A stretch of 64,000 nt of DNA from Hepsetus odoe (Eukaryota; Chordata; Actinopteri; Characiformes; Hepsetidae): positions 5,443,765-5,507,764 of the forward strand of contig CM029386.1 in NCBI GenBank assembly GCA_017165825.1, read 5' to 3'. Below the pieces are notes generated by a model. The model was not told the DNA's origin and ran no database searches. It saw only the letters and a list, made by a program, of their open reading frames with translations. A program made the translations under genes and the position numbers. Below are positions 1 to 10,095 of this stretch, in pieces (positions within the stretch are counted from its first letter, which is position 1; each line of letters opens with the position of its first letter).

Positions 1-208
1 TTAGCAATGAGGCATGTGTTAGATGTTTAGGCTTCTTTTGTGCTATTGTTATTATTTTGGATACTTTAAGGATGGCAAATTTTGTAAATTGTAAAAATAA
101 AAAAATAGTTTGAATGTTGTGAAAACAGTGTGAAGGCTTTCTATCTTAAAGTCAAAATTCAAGAAAAAACAAGAGTGTGAACAAATTACCAATGATAATT
201 ACCGTGAA

Positions 209-462
209 CTGTCACGGTAGATGGCGCTCTGCTCTGACTGAACACACCTGGGTTTCATGAGGGTGCAGGTGTGCTTCGTTGGGGCCAGGCTATTTAAGCC
301 CAGCACAGTGTCGGTCATCCAAGAGGCTGAGCCTTAGTGTAATATTGGTGTTTGCATTCCTCTTGTTTTGTTTTGTGCACTATGGTAAATAAAGTCAAGT
401 CCTTGATCCCTGGCTACACATTGATGTCCTACCCACAACACCCCAGCGTTCACAGGAGCATA
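209..462 (+). repeat. LTR-like interspersed repeat, copy 1
   Basis: This stretch and 1284-1490 share an opening that reads cacggtag(a/g)(t/c)ggcg(c/g)tctgctctgactg. They also share a closing block with an AATAAA signal followed by gatccctggctac(a/g)ca and a run ending in ccacaacacc or a similar sequence. An AATAAA placed before a short conserved tail resembles the R-U5 part of fish retrotransposon LTRs. I see no TG...CA borders or target duplication clearly enough to prove an LTR, so a SINE-like or other repeat is possible. Confidence 0.45.
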
Positions 463-1091
463 TAACTGGAATAATCACTACAATCACTTTAGCTATATCC
501 AGTGCCCACACACAGGAAGCTGTGCTTTAAGCAAAGAACAGTACTACACAGATAGTGTAGATAAAAAAAGACTTGCTGTAGAGTGTAACAACAAAAAACA
601 TCCAGAGGGATATTTTATTAAGTGCTCAAGAGCAAATAGGTAAACATGAAAGCATGAGGGTGAATTGGAACAGGCTTTAATGTAGAGTAAATGTAGTATG
701 TATGTAGGGTAAATCCTCAGAGAAAAGTATAGTAAGAGTTAGAGTTAGCAGAGAAAGTGCAATTGCAAGGATGGATATAAATTAAAAGAGAATGGAATTT
801 ACTACTCTTCAATAAAAGAGTAGTGGAACATAGTGTAAGGAAGAAATGACTGGTGAGTAGCAATATGGTTTGGATACTGAGAATTAGCACTATATATGCA
901 CTATATATGCAAAGAGAGAGAATAGGGAACAGCTTGGAGAGGTGGAGACATGAAAAGAAGAAGAGGTGAAATGTAAGAGGTAGTCAGCATGGAAGATGAA
1001 AGAAGAGGATGAGAGAAATGAAACACAGATAACCTGCTGTGGCAATCTCTAATAGGAGCAGCCAAATTAATAGAGAATAACTTGATTTCTT

Positions 1092-1222
1092 CAGTCAGTC
1101 AGTCAGTCATTTTCTGGGCCGCTTGTCCTAATTAGGGTTGCGGGGGGGTGCTGAAGTCCATCCCAGCTCACACAAGGAGAAGGACGGGGACACATCCTAG
1201 ACAGGTCGCCAGCCTATCGCAG
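1092..1222 (-). repeat. Fragment of a widespread fish retroposon tail
   Basis: A short CAGT run is followed by text with the familiar fish repeat wording: a gcttgtcctaattagggt block, a gcgggggggtgctgaa block, and a gacaggtcgccagcctatcgcag end. The same module, in reverse complement, forms the right half of the repeat at 46893-46983. It is a LINE- or SINE-tail fragment with no coding capacity. Confidence 0.55.
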
Positions 1223-1283
1223 TTGATTTCTTCAATAATTAGATTTTCAATCTTGATCATTTAATTATCAAATCTGAGGCCTT

Positions 1284-1490
1284 GCCACGGTAGGCGGTGC
1301 TCTGCTCTGACTGTGCACACCTGGGCAATCATTTTGTTGATTTTTGGGGTTTTGTGCTTATTTGAGTTTTGGTGTTTATGACTAGGTATTCCTGGGTTGC
1401 TGTGGTTCTCAAGTTTTTGTTTATTTCTAATAAAGATGAGCACAAGATCCCTGGCTACGCAATTATTTTCAACCAACACCACCCCCTATG
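1284..1490 (+). repeat. LTR-like interspersed repeat, copy 2
   Basis: This is the second, shorter copy of the repeat at 209-462, in the same orientation about 1.07 kb away. The two copies match well at both ends but diverge in the middle, so they look like separate old insertions or solo LTRs rather than the two ends of one intact element. No reverse transcriptase or protease reading frame lies between them. Confidence 0.45.
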
Positions 1491-1830
1491 AAAGGTCTGT
1501 TTCATTAATAAGTGTGACTCATGAAGGAAAATATGATTAAATATTTTATTGCTCCACTGACTATTTTGCCTTTGCAGAAAATTGCCTGGTTTTACCAGAA
1601 AAAAAATAAATGGTCTGAATAAAATGATTTGAAAACCTATTACTTGGGCTGTAATAAAAAAGTAAAAGGCTTATCACTCACTTTCAACTTTTTTTTGATC
1701 AGCTGACATCTTATATGGGATAGTGCTAGTGATCTCCATACATATTCAGTGAAAAAGGACTAGTTTTTGTGTTATTCTCTGAAACATGACACTGTTTTTA
1801 AGGAATTGTATATTACCTATGTCCAATATG

Positions 1831-2081
1831 AAGTGAAAGTGACTATTCTTGTCATTGTGAAACACAGCACAGCACACAGTGAGACACAACGAAATTCAAC
1901 CTCTGCATTTTACCCATGCATACATGTGCAGCAAGAGGCAGCTATTGAATGTACCCGGGAAGCACTGATGGGGACAGTACCTTGCTAAAGGGTACCTCAG
2001 GGCAACCTAATGATCTGGGATTCAAACCCACGACCTTCTGATCCTGTAGCCAACTCTCTAACAATTAGGCCACCACTGCCC
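1831..2081 (-). mobile_element. tRNA-derived SINE (family A), near full length
   Basis: Read on the minus strand this begins gggcagtggtggcctaattg and carries a pol III A-box-like stretch, a degraded B box, the family core (gccctgaggtaccctttagcaag) and a tail ending in gtcactttcact. At least eight other copies in the window share this order. The copy is diverged (the B box reads gggtttgaatcc), so it is old and probably inactive. Confidence 0.8.
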
Positions 2082-3232
2082 AATATATAACTTTCTTATT
2101 CTTCATTGGTTTGATGTATTGCAGGCCCAGTTTAAGTGCCGTCAGTCCATCTTCTGACTCTGGCTTTTAGACCAAGGTCTGAATGTCCTAGTAAAACACC
2201 CACATAACGATGACTTAACCAGTTTGTTCCTTGATGCACTGTAAATTCATTGTGACAACAGACAAAAATCTGATAGTTTGTTTCTGCTCTTCAAAAGCTT
2301 GCAGTAGGTTTCTGTTAAAATGTCAGATTTCTCCAGTAGCCTTCACATCATCATTGTTGTTAGTCTTCTTCTCATCAATCACTGTATAAGCCTCCAGGGT
2401 TTTGCTGGCTAGCAAAGACATCAGCCAAAATGCTCATTCACCATATGTTCAAAATAGATGAGGTCATTTTTAATGTCTTATTTTCTGCCAAGTTGCCAGC
2501 TCTACTTTTTTGTAGAACAAGCTGGAACAAGGTGGTTGGTTGGTTGAAATCAAGAAGTCAAGTCAAGTCAAGTCTGCCTGGGTCTTTAAAGGCATTAAAT
2601 GATGTGGTTGATGGCCATGTTGCCGCAGTGAGGAGGTTTAGACTTGTTGCAGTAAGGATAGATAGATTAGTATCATTGTTCCCTGTGACTGGTGACATAT
2701 TGGTTCACCTGGTCTTAAGGCTTGCTGAATGTTCTCACAGATTTCCCAGAGCTGCCGCCATAAGATCTGAAAAACTTAAAGACTGCTCTTCAATAGTAAG
2801 TAACACTACAGTTAAGGAGAGCGTTATCCAGGCTTACAAATGCACTATTTAACAATGGCATGTGATTGACATGATATAAGGTGAATTGATTATAACACAA
2901 AAAAAAAACAAAAATACACAGAGAAGTGCATAGATCAAAAAGTTCAGAGTTGACTCTCATTCTAAATATTAAATTTTACTAAATGGTCAGCAAAACTTTG
3001 TTAATTGAATCTGATTACTTGTAGAAAAAACAAATCAAAGAATGGGAGCCGCAGACTCAGCTACCAAAATTCCTTTACATTAGTGTGAATTTCAGTCTAA
3101 TGCAGGTATAATAAATCATAATAAATTACCAGAGCATGGCATTTACTACTCTGTAATAAAAGAGTTGTGGAAGCTAGGTTAAGACAGAGGTGATGATTAG
3201 AGAGCAGCGGCATCTAAATTCACCATGATTTT
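2082..3232. other. Intergenic stretch, no recognised gene
   Basis: A 140-codon open frame (2430-2852, plus strand) lies here, but I recognise no domain in it and it has no upstream promoter or splice context that I can see. The composition is ordinary AT-rich intergenic DNA. A short gtcaagtcaagtcaag run lies near 2558-2575. Confidence 0.5.
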
Positions 3233-3467
3233 GGCAGCGGTGGTTCAGTGGTGAGAGAGTTGCCCCCGGATTGGAAGATTGTGGGTTCGATTCCCTCACC
3301 AGCAGGATGCCCTGAGGTACCCTTGAGCAAGGTACTGTCCCTGTCACTGCTCCCTGGGCACTTGCAGTGGCTGCCCCCTGCTGCACATGTGTGTAAGAGT
3401 GAAACGCAGAGGTTGAATTTTGTGTTGTGCTGTGCTGCGTTTCACAATGATAAGAATAGTTACTTAC
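3233..3467 (+). mobile_element. tRNA-derived SINE (family A)
   Basis: The head reads ggcagcggtggttcagtggt (A-box region). It is followed by a B box, gggttcgattcc, the family core with cctgaggtacccttgagcaagg, a cactgctccc block and a cacaatgataagaatagt tail. The order is the same as in the other family A copies. The B box is close to the GGTTCRANNCC consensus, so this is one of the better preserved copies. Confidence 0.85.
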
Positions 3468-4076
3468 ATCTGTAGACCTTTCTTTCTTCAATTTTGTCCA
3501 CTGGGTTACTGTTGACTTGGGCATACTGGGGATGGTTGACCTTTAAAGGTACACATGGCACACTGTATCCACACCTAGCAAGCTCTATATTAAAATCTTT
3601 GATCTCGTTCTTTGTCTTTCAGAGATAGACAGAGAATTAATCTCTCAAATGACATTTAATCCTGTGAAAATCTCTATAACCTGCCTATACATATTGAAAT
3701 AAAAATTATTTTTGTAAAAATTTAACAATATTTTTGTTTTCTCTTGCAATAGTCACAATATTTCATTGACCTAAAATTTGGTTACATCTGTTTTGTGCCT
3801 TGCATCATTCTTTCAGGGCTCTCTTTTTTTCAGTGAAGTGATGCTTCCAAGTCTACTTCACATTTGTTCTGAACAATGTGCCAGGGTTCATCGATCCTCC
3901 CTCTTTCAAACCCATCCCAAGCTATTTTTTATGGCAGTGATTATTATATCTTCAAATAACTGTAAAAACATACCCCTTTACTCATCAAAAGCAACATGTT
4001 TTTCAATGTCATGTGACCTTCATGTCACATCTTGTGACTTAAATGCAGAACATACTGCTCATATTAAAACAACTAA
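3468..4076. other. Intergenic stretch between two SINEs
   Basis: Repeat-poor AT-rich sequence. A 112-codon open frame (3778-4116) runs through it into the next SINE. It shows no known domain, and its end is encoded by repeat DNA, so I do not call it a gene. Confidence 0.5.
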
Positions 4077-4341
4077 CGGCAGTGGTGGCCTAGTGGTTTG
4101 GGTGTTGGCCACATGATTGGAGGATCGGGGGTTCGAGCCCCTTCCCAATAGGTTGCCCTGAGGTAGCCTTGAGCAAGGTGCCGTCCCCATCGCTGCTCCC
4201 CGGGCGCTTTCAATAGCTGCCCACTGCTGCACGGTGTTTGAATGTGCATGGGTAAAAAGCAGAGGTCCAGTTTTGTTATGGTTCATTGTCTGCTGTGCTT
4301 TGACCTCACAATGACAAGGGTTGTCATTTTCACTTAAAAAC
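4077..4341 (+). mobile_element. tRNA-derived SINE (family A), full length
   Basis: The head reads ggcagtggtggcctagtggt, which contains a good A box. The B box reads gggttcgagcccc. The rest follows the full family order: gccctgaggtagccttgagc, then cccgggcgctttcaatagct, then a tail ending gttgtcattttcactt. With 49280-49535 and 44381-44640 it defines the consensus length of about 250-265 bp. Confidence 0.9.
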
Positions 4342-6990
4342 TTCAGTTTTGTTTTATTCCAAGTTTCCATTGGTGATTTGCTAGTAGGCAATTTTTAATT
4401 GCACACTAAGCAGCAGTTCAAAGGAAAGTTCACACCTTCCAAGCTTCCTCATCAGGTGATATAAATCGTTTTATTGCTCTTTAAATATAAATGTGTATTG
4501 TTGGAGACTTAGTTTGCACCTCTCTGTGCTTCTGTAAGCTGTGTTTCCATGACAAATGAATATTATAAGTAATTATAACTTATAAGTTATATAAAAGTTA
4601 TAGAAGTTGCTGGCAGGACTATGTCTCTGTTACTTTCCTCTGTTTGAAGATTGTTAAACATGTATTTCAGTGACCTGTTGAAAACTCTCTAGCAATGGCT
4701 ATAGAAATAAAAAAAAAGATAGAAAAAAAAGTAGAAGTTTAAATACAGTCACTAAACCTGCCATTTAACAGGTGAGTTGAAGAATGTGTGTCTGAAAAGT
4801 GAAATGCCCAAAGAGTGAAACCCCTACACTGAGTTCTGCCCCCTGCTATAAAACACGCCCAACACACACACTTAGTCCTCCAGTTTGGGTTTAATGGGAT
4901 CTTTATGTCATAAAGTGTCATGTCACCCATGTTCCAACACCCCATGAAAATTATTGGTTAAAACTTGGAATGGTCAGCAGCAAGGGGGTCAAAGTTCAAA
5001 GTTATGCAAGGCATGGTGTAAACACAGTTCTGGGTGGGATTGATAAATGTATTAAATCAGTTTTTAAAGCATATCTTAGGAATACATGCTTTTTCATCAT
5101 ATAAACACATATCAGAGACAAATGTATTTCCCCTCATTGCATGTGCTTAAGGTTGTAGACACACGCTTGATTGATTTTTTTATCCCAAAAATGAAGATTG
5201 CTAAAAATGAATGTTTCTGTGCTTTGTTGCAGGAACGGCTTTTTCCATTCTGGGGAGACTTTACAGAACACAGCCGGGAAGTGGCTGTACCTGACATGAA
5301 GCTTTACACATAGCTGTGAGGACTCAACTGAATTCAGCCACAAGGGCATTACTGAGTATTAATGGATGGAAAACTTCTGAATCACTCCAACTTCATCAAT
5401 TCTGGATTTTTATCGCTCCAGATGGTAGTGGGACATCCCTTCATGGCCAGCTGGAACCATTGTTTCTGACCACAAGGTGGCGTCCTTGGCACGAAAAACA
5501 ATTGTGCCAGCCCTTTTCCTCCGTGAAGCGAAAAAAAAAAATCCGTGTACTTCAGTTTGGTCATGTGTTTCACGGGATAATATCATAACATAACTGTTCC
5601 GAAAACTATCTCATTAGAAAAAAGTCCAAACTGAAAGCTTATGGCTGACAACCAAGTGAATAAATATGTATTTCCTTGCAATGCTCAGCACACCCTTAAG
5701 GTGACGCACGTGGAACATAAAGCAGATTTACACTTAATAATCCGGTTCAGACCATTCCCACTGCGCGTCGTTAATAGTCTAAACCAAATTCTCTAAAAAG
5801 CTTCTAAACTTACCTTAAGGCAACTTTGCATTTACTATCATTTTTTTCTGCCTATTTTAGTGGCAAACAAAAGTGTCATGCAAAATGTATTCGCACCCTA
5901 CGTTTCTATTGATGGGATTACATAAACAGGTTTAGTTTCGTAATTAATTCAATGAATACAAAAAATACCATATTCAAACTTGAGCCAACTTTACTTGTGT
6001 TTCCATTTTTTCTGTGTGTCCTGAAAACTTAACTCCAGCGCCTCGTACTGATGCAGTTATTGTTCTCCAAGTGCAACCCGGATTAAATGTCTTAAACAAA
6101 TGTACAATATGTGCTGCGCATTTTTACAATTATTACACTGCTTAAAAAACAAATGTGGGGATGTGCAATATATGCTCTTATGCATAATTTTAGAAATATA
6201 AATCAATAAATGTGAGGAAATGAAATGAGAAATATGGTGTGGATGTTTCATTATTATTAGTATTATTATTGTTGTTGTTATTGTTGTTATAAACCAGAAT
6301 AAAACGCATGGTTACACTTTTCTGTAGGGAAGCGCTACAATGGATTCGGAAGCCTTTTATGACAATTGACGTCACAATTGTCTACACAGACTTTTATAAA
6401 GGAATAAGATGAAAGGAAAAATACAAAGAAAATGTAAAGGAAAAAGATGAAAGTCGTCTTTATGATTTGATAAGCCCTTATAAATGTTAATGCAGGCTTA
6501 TTGTATACAGCCTTATAATCTCTACAGCTCTACAGTCCATTGCTACCAGATGGGTCTTATTTATCATATTTATAGGGATTTCCTTCTGCTTCTCCCGGTA
6601 GCAGCTCAGCCGAAAGTCCTTCAGTGTGGACTTGTCTTTCACTTCTGGATGACACCACACCTCGTGGCCTAGTGTCCCGCCGTTGACGCGAAATTCTTCA
6701 AATCTCACGCAGTTACCTGGTTCACTCCTAGAAATCAAGCATTCACACCCAACCTTCACCCCGAAGACCAGATCGCTGCAGATCCCTCACCTTAGAGCTT
6801 CAGCAACTGCAGACTGGAGCACACTCTCAGGATGGCTTGCTTTGTGCGGCCGTTCTGCGCGTGATCTGCCCGCACCGACCGAGAGCCGAGGTCCTCTTTA
6901 TTCGTTTTTTTTCGTTGACGCGTTTCTTTTTTTTTCGTTTGTAGGCTTTTTTTCGTTTTCTTGGCTTTACCTTTTAGGTCCCCTGAGGTC
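4342..6990. other. Intergenic, AT-rich, about 2.6 kb without a gene
   Basis: No exon, RNA gene or recognised transposon is visible. Short open frames occur on both strands around 5086-5590, but they overlap each other and none shows a domain. A (ATT/GTT)n run lies at about 6250-6290. From about 6640 the composition becomes richer in CpG as the gene is approached. Confidence 0.5.
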
Positions 6991-7010
6991 AAAGGTCGTT
7001 GTTCAAATTA

Positions 7011-7016
7011 GGACGA

Positions 7017-7096
<80 letters not shown>

Positions 7097-7097
7097 C
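7011..7097. repeat. (CA)n microsatellite
   Basis: About 87 bp of AC dinucleotides with one CTC interruption and an ATATAC break. It produces spurious His-Thr and Cys-Val reading frames. Confidence 0.95.
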
Positions 7098-7249
7098 ATC
7101 ATAATAAAAAAAAAACCCAATGCATCTTTTCTTTGTTTCTCTTTTTTTAATCTTCACGCCATTTTTGGAGGAAGGCTCGTTTTTTTTTTTTTGTTTTTTT
7201 TTTCTTTTTTTTTTTCCCAATACCGGCCTCGGTCTCTCCGCCATCCATC

Positions 7250-7660
7250 ATCCCATTATGGCCAGCGCCACTAATGAATCACCGCCCTGAGCTCGTCAAT
7301 AAAGTCATTCCGGTAAATGGTGTCTCCGGTGGCTGCGTGAGCCTCCTTTTTATTTATCTTTTTTTTTTTTTATTATTATTCTTTTTTTTATCAGCACGCG
7401 GGGAAATTCCGCCTGCTTGTAGGCCGGTGATAAAGCGGCGCTGTCCCGAGCGCGCTAATTAAAACCTATACATTATAGGAGCGCGCGTGGCGGGCGCTCC
7501 AGATAAGAGGCGGCGGGAGCGCGCGGATTGAGAGGCGGGCTGTCGGGAGCGCGCGTGGGCTCTGAAGAGCGGCGCTGATAGAGGCCTAATTAGCGGCTTT
7601 ATTATTAGTATTATTATTATTATTAAAGCTCGAGCTCTCAATAAAGACCTCAAAGCCGGA
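7250..7660. promoter_or_regulatory. CpG-rich block upstream of eng1
   Basis: Between poly-T runs and microsatellites lies a high-complexity, CpG-dense block. It contains ctaatgaatcaccg, tcaataaagtcattcc, gctaattaaaacc and gcctaattagcggc, which are homeodomain-type TAAT/ATTA cores set in GC-rich DNA. It also has three copies of GGAGCGCGCG at 7478, 7516 and 7546. It lies 1.7-2.1 kb upstream of the eng1 start codon. A distal promoter or CpG island is the most likely role; this is inference from composition and position. Confidence 0.4.
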
Positions 7661-7755
7661 GCGCTTAAGACTCAAAGCGTGCGCTCAGTTACCGCACTGA
7701 CTATTTATGAGTTTATTTGTATTTATTCTTTTGTGCTTATTTATCTATACAGTTG

Positions 7756-7782
7756 CCACACACACACACACACACACACATG

Positions 7783-7818
<36 letters not shown>

Positions 7819-7840
7819 TGTATGTATGTATGTATGTATG

Positions 7841-7904
<64 letters not shown>

Positions 7905-7905
7905 C
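7756..7905. repeat. Compound microsatellite (CA)n-(TGTA)n-(TCTA)n
   Basis: A CA run (7756-7780) passes through tgtatatata into about 13 TGTA units (to 7842), then about 15 TCTA units (to 7904). The three adjacent periodicities give long Tyr-Val-Cys-Met and Leu-Ser-Ile-Tyr pseudo-frames in all forward phases, which are not genes. Confidence 0.95.
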
Positions 7906-8279
7906 TTCCTTTGTCGAGTTGGATATCAATATTAAGTCGTGAAGCCAATCAGTCTTTTCAGAGTGGGAGAGCTCAGAGCAGTTTATCCCCGGTCCTCACG
8001 TTTGTTATTCATTGACGTGTTTATGTTTGTGTTTACAGAAGTAGGATCACTGATGGTCTGAGGGAAGCAGAGGTGAGGTCACCCCGCAGCTTCGTCTTGG
8101 TTTCTGAAATTACGGGTTGGATTTGATGAGTTAGCGTTCAGACTCTAAAAAGAGAGCAAAATAATAAAAAAAAATCTAAAGATCCTATCGCTGTTGGTAA
8201 GACCAGACCAGGCGAAGGAAACACAGTACTGTTCTATAATTCTATTATATTATCTATGGAGAGAAAGTTTACTACTATT

Positions 8280-8398
8280 ACTGCAAATAATAATAATGAT
8301 GATATTAATAATAACAACAACAACAACCATAATAATAATAATAATGATGATGATAATAATAATGATGATGATGATGATAATAATGATAATACTTATTA

Positions 8399-8451
<53 letters not shown>
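8280..8451. repeat. (AAT)n/(ATG)n/(ATT)n trinucleotide tract
   Basis: A 170 bp tract of AAT, AAC and ATG triplets switches to pure TTA repeats from about 8395. It gives spurious poly-Asn, poly-Ile and poly-Tyr frames. Confidence 0.95.
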
Positions 8452-8680
8452 AAAGGATTGTATTGCTAATACGTATTATTATTTTATTATTGTTGTTTTT
8501 GTTGTTGTTCTTGTTGTAGTGGTGATGATATATTTACTTGAACAAGAAAGAAAAGGAGAAGAAAGAATGGGAAAAGCAGAAAGAGAAAGGAGTGGAGGAA
8601 GAGAAGAAGAATACAAAAGTAGAAATTATGCGATAATAGAGTGAATATTGTTAAACAAATTTAAATAGCTGCATCATAAT

Positions 8681-8695
8681 AACAACAACAACAAC

Positions 8696-8762
<67 letters not shown>
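8681..8762. repeat. (AAC)n-(AAT)n microsatellite
   Basis: A few AAC units are followed by about 22 AAT units. This tract ends about 120 bp before the first promoter-like motifs of eng1. Confidence 0.95.
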
Positions 8763-9320
8763 GCGGGGTGATCAGACTGCCTGTGTTCTCTCCGCTCGCA
8801 TTCTCTCTCTTTCTCTCTCTCTCCTCCACAGAAGACCTGCCATCCCTCCTTTATTTTCGCACGAGCGTCCTCTGATCCGATTGGACGCTCCTTTCTCGCG
8901 ACAGCGCCGCCGCTCCCCATCCATTGGTCTCCCTCACTCACGTGCTTCCGGTTCAGGGAAGTAAAAAAATGAATGAAAAAAAAAAGAGAAAAAAAAAGTA
9001 GGCAAGGAGCGGGGCTGTTTTAGAAAGAGTTTGGGGAGCGCGAGCTGTCACACGGGGGCCGCGAGGCGAGGACGGCGGAGCGTCGCGCGATGTGACTGAA
9101 GCACGGGCCGCGATCCGAGCGCGTGCAGCTTCCCGACGGTCCCGCGCTGCTTTCGCCAACATCTTCCATCCCAGACTCCCGAAGAGCCCAGAACACTCTT
9201 TCCATGCTCCTGCAGTCGCTTCCCGGATAAAAAGAAGGGAAAAAAAGTTCTTGGCAACAAGTGGAATTCCTCTTCCTCCCTGTGTGCGTGTTTGTTCTCG
9301 CGTGGGTCGCGCGCGCGGCG
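8763..9320 (+). promoter_or_regulatory. eng1: eng1 proximal promoter and 5' leader
   Basis: The 560 bp before the start codon are CpG-rich. There are two inverted CCAAT boxes (ATTGG at 8880-8884 and 8923-8927), an E box CACGTG at 8939-8944, and an abutting ETS-like cttccgg. A weak TATA-like gataaaaag lies at 9226-9234, only about 90 bp before the ATG, so transcription more likely starts upstream from the CpG-rich DNA between about 8950 and 9100. The start site cannot be fixed from sequence alone. The leader also holds a minimal ATG-TGA at 9090-9095 and the short upstream ORF listed separately. Confidence 0.5.
9204..9230 (+). other. Short upstream ORF in the eng1 leader
   Basis: An ATG at 9204 opens eight codons and stops at TAA 9228-9230. 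It is in the same frame as the eng1 coding sequence, which is open from 9231 onward. If the transcript starts upstream of 9204, ribosomes would meet this ORF 90 bp before the engrailed start. Its context (tttccATGc) is weak, so leaky scanning is expected. Confidence 0.4.
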
Positions 9321-9834
9321 ATGGAGGAGCAGAAGGATCAACCCGGGCGCGACTCGAGCGAGGCTGAGCGCGCAGCGCCCTCCCCGCCGCCGCTGCCTCA
9401 CCAGGCAGCGCAGCAGCTCCACCGGACCACCAACTTCTTCATCGACAACATCCTGCGGCCGGACTTCGGCTGCAGGAAGGAGCTGGCGGCGCGCGAGCGC
9501 GCGCACACCGCGGGCCGCGAGAACGTCAACCCGCTGGCCGCCAGGCCGACGCACGCCGGCGGCCTCCTCCGGCACGACGCCCACGACTGCTCGTCCTCCT
9601 CGTCCTCCTCGTCCCCGTCCTCGTCGTCGCCGTCTTCGTCGTCGCCGTCCTCCAAGACGACGTCTGGCAAGCTGGGCACGGAAGGCAGCGATGGTGCGGC
9701 GGCCAAGTACGCCGAGCACGCGCCCATCGTGGAGGTGAACGGCAAGGGGGGGAGCGCGAGCACCAAGGAATCACAGCCCTTACTGTGGCCCGCGTGGGTT
9801 TACTGCACCCGGTACTCGGACAGACCGTCATCCG
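9321..9834 (+). CDS. eng1: Engrailed-1 homeobox protein, coding exon 1
   Basis: This exon encodes residues 1-171 of a 277-residue engrailed transcription factor. The start is the first in-frame ATG after the stop at 9228 and gives the family N-terminus MEEQKDQ. Residues 33-50 hold EH1 with the F39-x-I41-x-x-I44-L45 core that binds Groucho/TLE co-repressors. Residues 156-165 (WPAWVYCTRY) are EH2, the Pbx/Exd contact. Between them lies a low-complexity linker with 18 Ser and 3 Pro at residues 91-111. The exon ends tccg|gtaaga, phase 1, at the position usual for vertebrate engrailed genes. Engrailed proteins are nuclear repressors patterning the midbrain-hindbrain boundary, ventral ectoderm and interneurons. 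The block ESQPLLWPAWV and the exon 2 tail favour En1 over En2. The a or b teleost copy is not resolved. Confidence 0.97.
9591..9653 (+). repeat. Coding TCN repeat (poly-serine tract) in eng1
   Basis: Twenty-one codons made almost only of TCC, TCG and TCT, with three CCG/CCC codons, form a trinucleotide-like run inside exon 1. The antisense strand reads as an acidic frame and another phase reads as Arg/Pro; both are shadows. Such tracts vary in length between fish engrailed genes. Confidence 0.85.
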
Positions 9835-10011
9835 GTAAGACCTGGTGTCTCAACTGTACTTCAGAGAGAGAGGGACAGACAGACAGACAGACCTATGTGT
9901 CGCAAAAATCCTGAGCAGTTACAGGCCAAGAGTCAAAATAGTGTAACTCTCTGTGTACTTTCTTCATCGCTGAGCAGGAGCCACAACACTGGTAACCAAG
10001 CTGCTGTCACT

Positions 10012-10095
10012 GCAACAATAACAATAACCCAACAACAACAACAAGAATAATAATAATAATAATAATAACAACAACAATAATAATCATAATAGTGA
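10012..10095. repeat. AAC/AAT microsatellite in the eng1 intron
   Basis: Mixed AAC, AAT and AAG triplets shortly after the donor site. The antisense Tyr/Cys-rich frame here is an artefact of the repeat. Confidence 0.9.

Larger units (their letters stand above)
1..1830. other. Intergenic stretch, AT-rich, with repeat fragments
   Basis: No gene is visible. Apart from the two LTR-like copies and the short repeat fragment listed separately, the sequence is AT-rich with short homopolymers and stop codons in all frames. The only open stretch (1261-1482, minus strand) lies over one of the repeat copies and has no recognisable protein character. Confidence 0.6.

Noticed and set aside
2240..2852. Frames around 2430-2852, including a faint gag-like flavour on the minus strand near 2330-2420
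   Set aside because: Too short, interrupted by stops, and without a zinc knuckle or protease nearby; the resemblance could be chance.
4077..4150. tRNA gene suggested by A and B boxes
   Set aside because: The promoter boxes belong to SINE heads. The copies lack a foldable cloverleaf with acceptor stem and are followed by the SINE core.
3174..4391. Minus-strand frames 3174-3524 and 4059-4391
   Set aside because: Both are translations across family A SINEs; the shared peptide wording comes from the repeat.
7000..8470. His-Thr, Cys-Val, Ser-Ile-Tyr, Asn and Ile runs in many frames
   Set aside because: They are encoded by microsatellites and have no gene structure.
9261..9320. N-terminal extension of eng1 from 9261
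   Set aside because: The codon at 9261 is GTG, not ATG. The family start MEEQ at 9321 is the first ATG in the frame after the stop at 9228.
9048..9719. Minus-strand 223-codon frame, Arg/Gly-rich
   Set aside because: It is the antisense shadow of eng1 exon 1 and its GC-rich leader, with no domain of its own.
9398..9766. Minus-strand acidic frame over exon 1
   Set aside because: The Asp/Glu run is the reverse of the poly-serine codons; eng1 explains the sequence fully.
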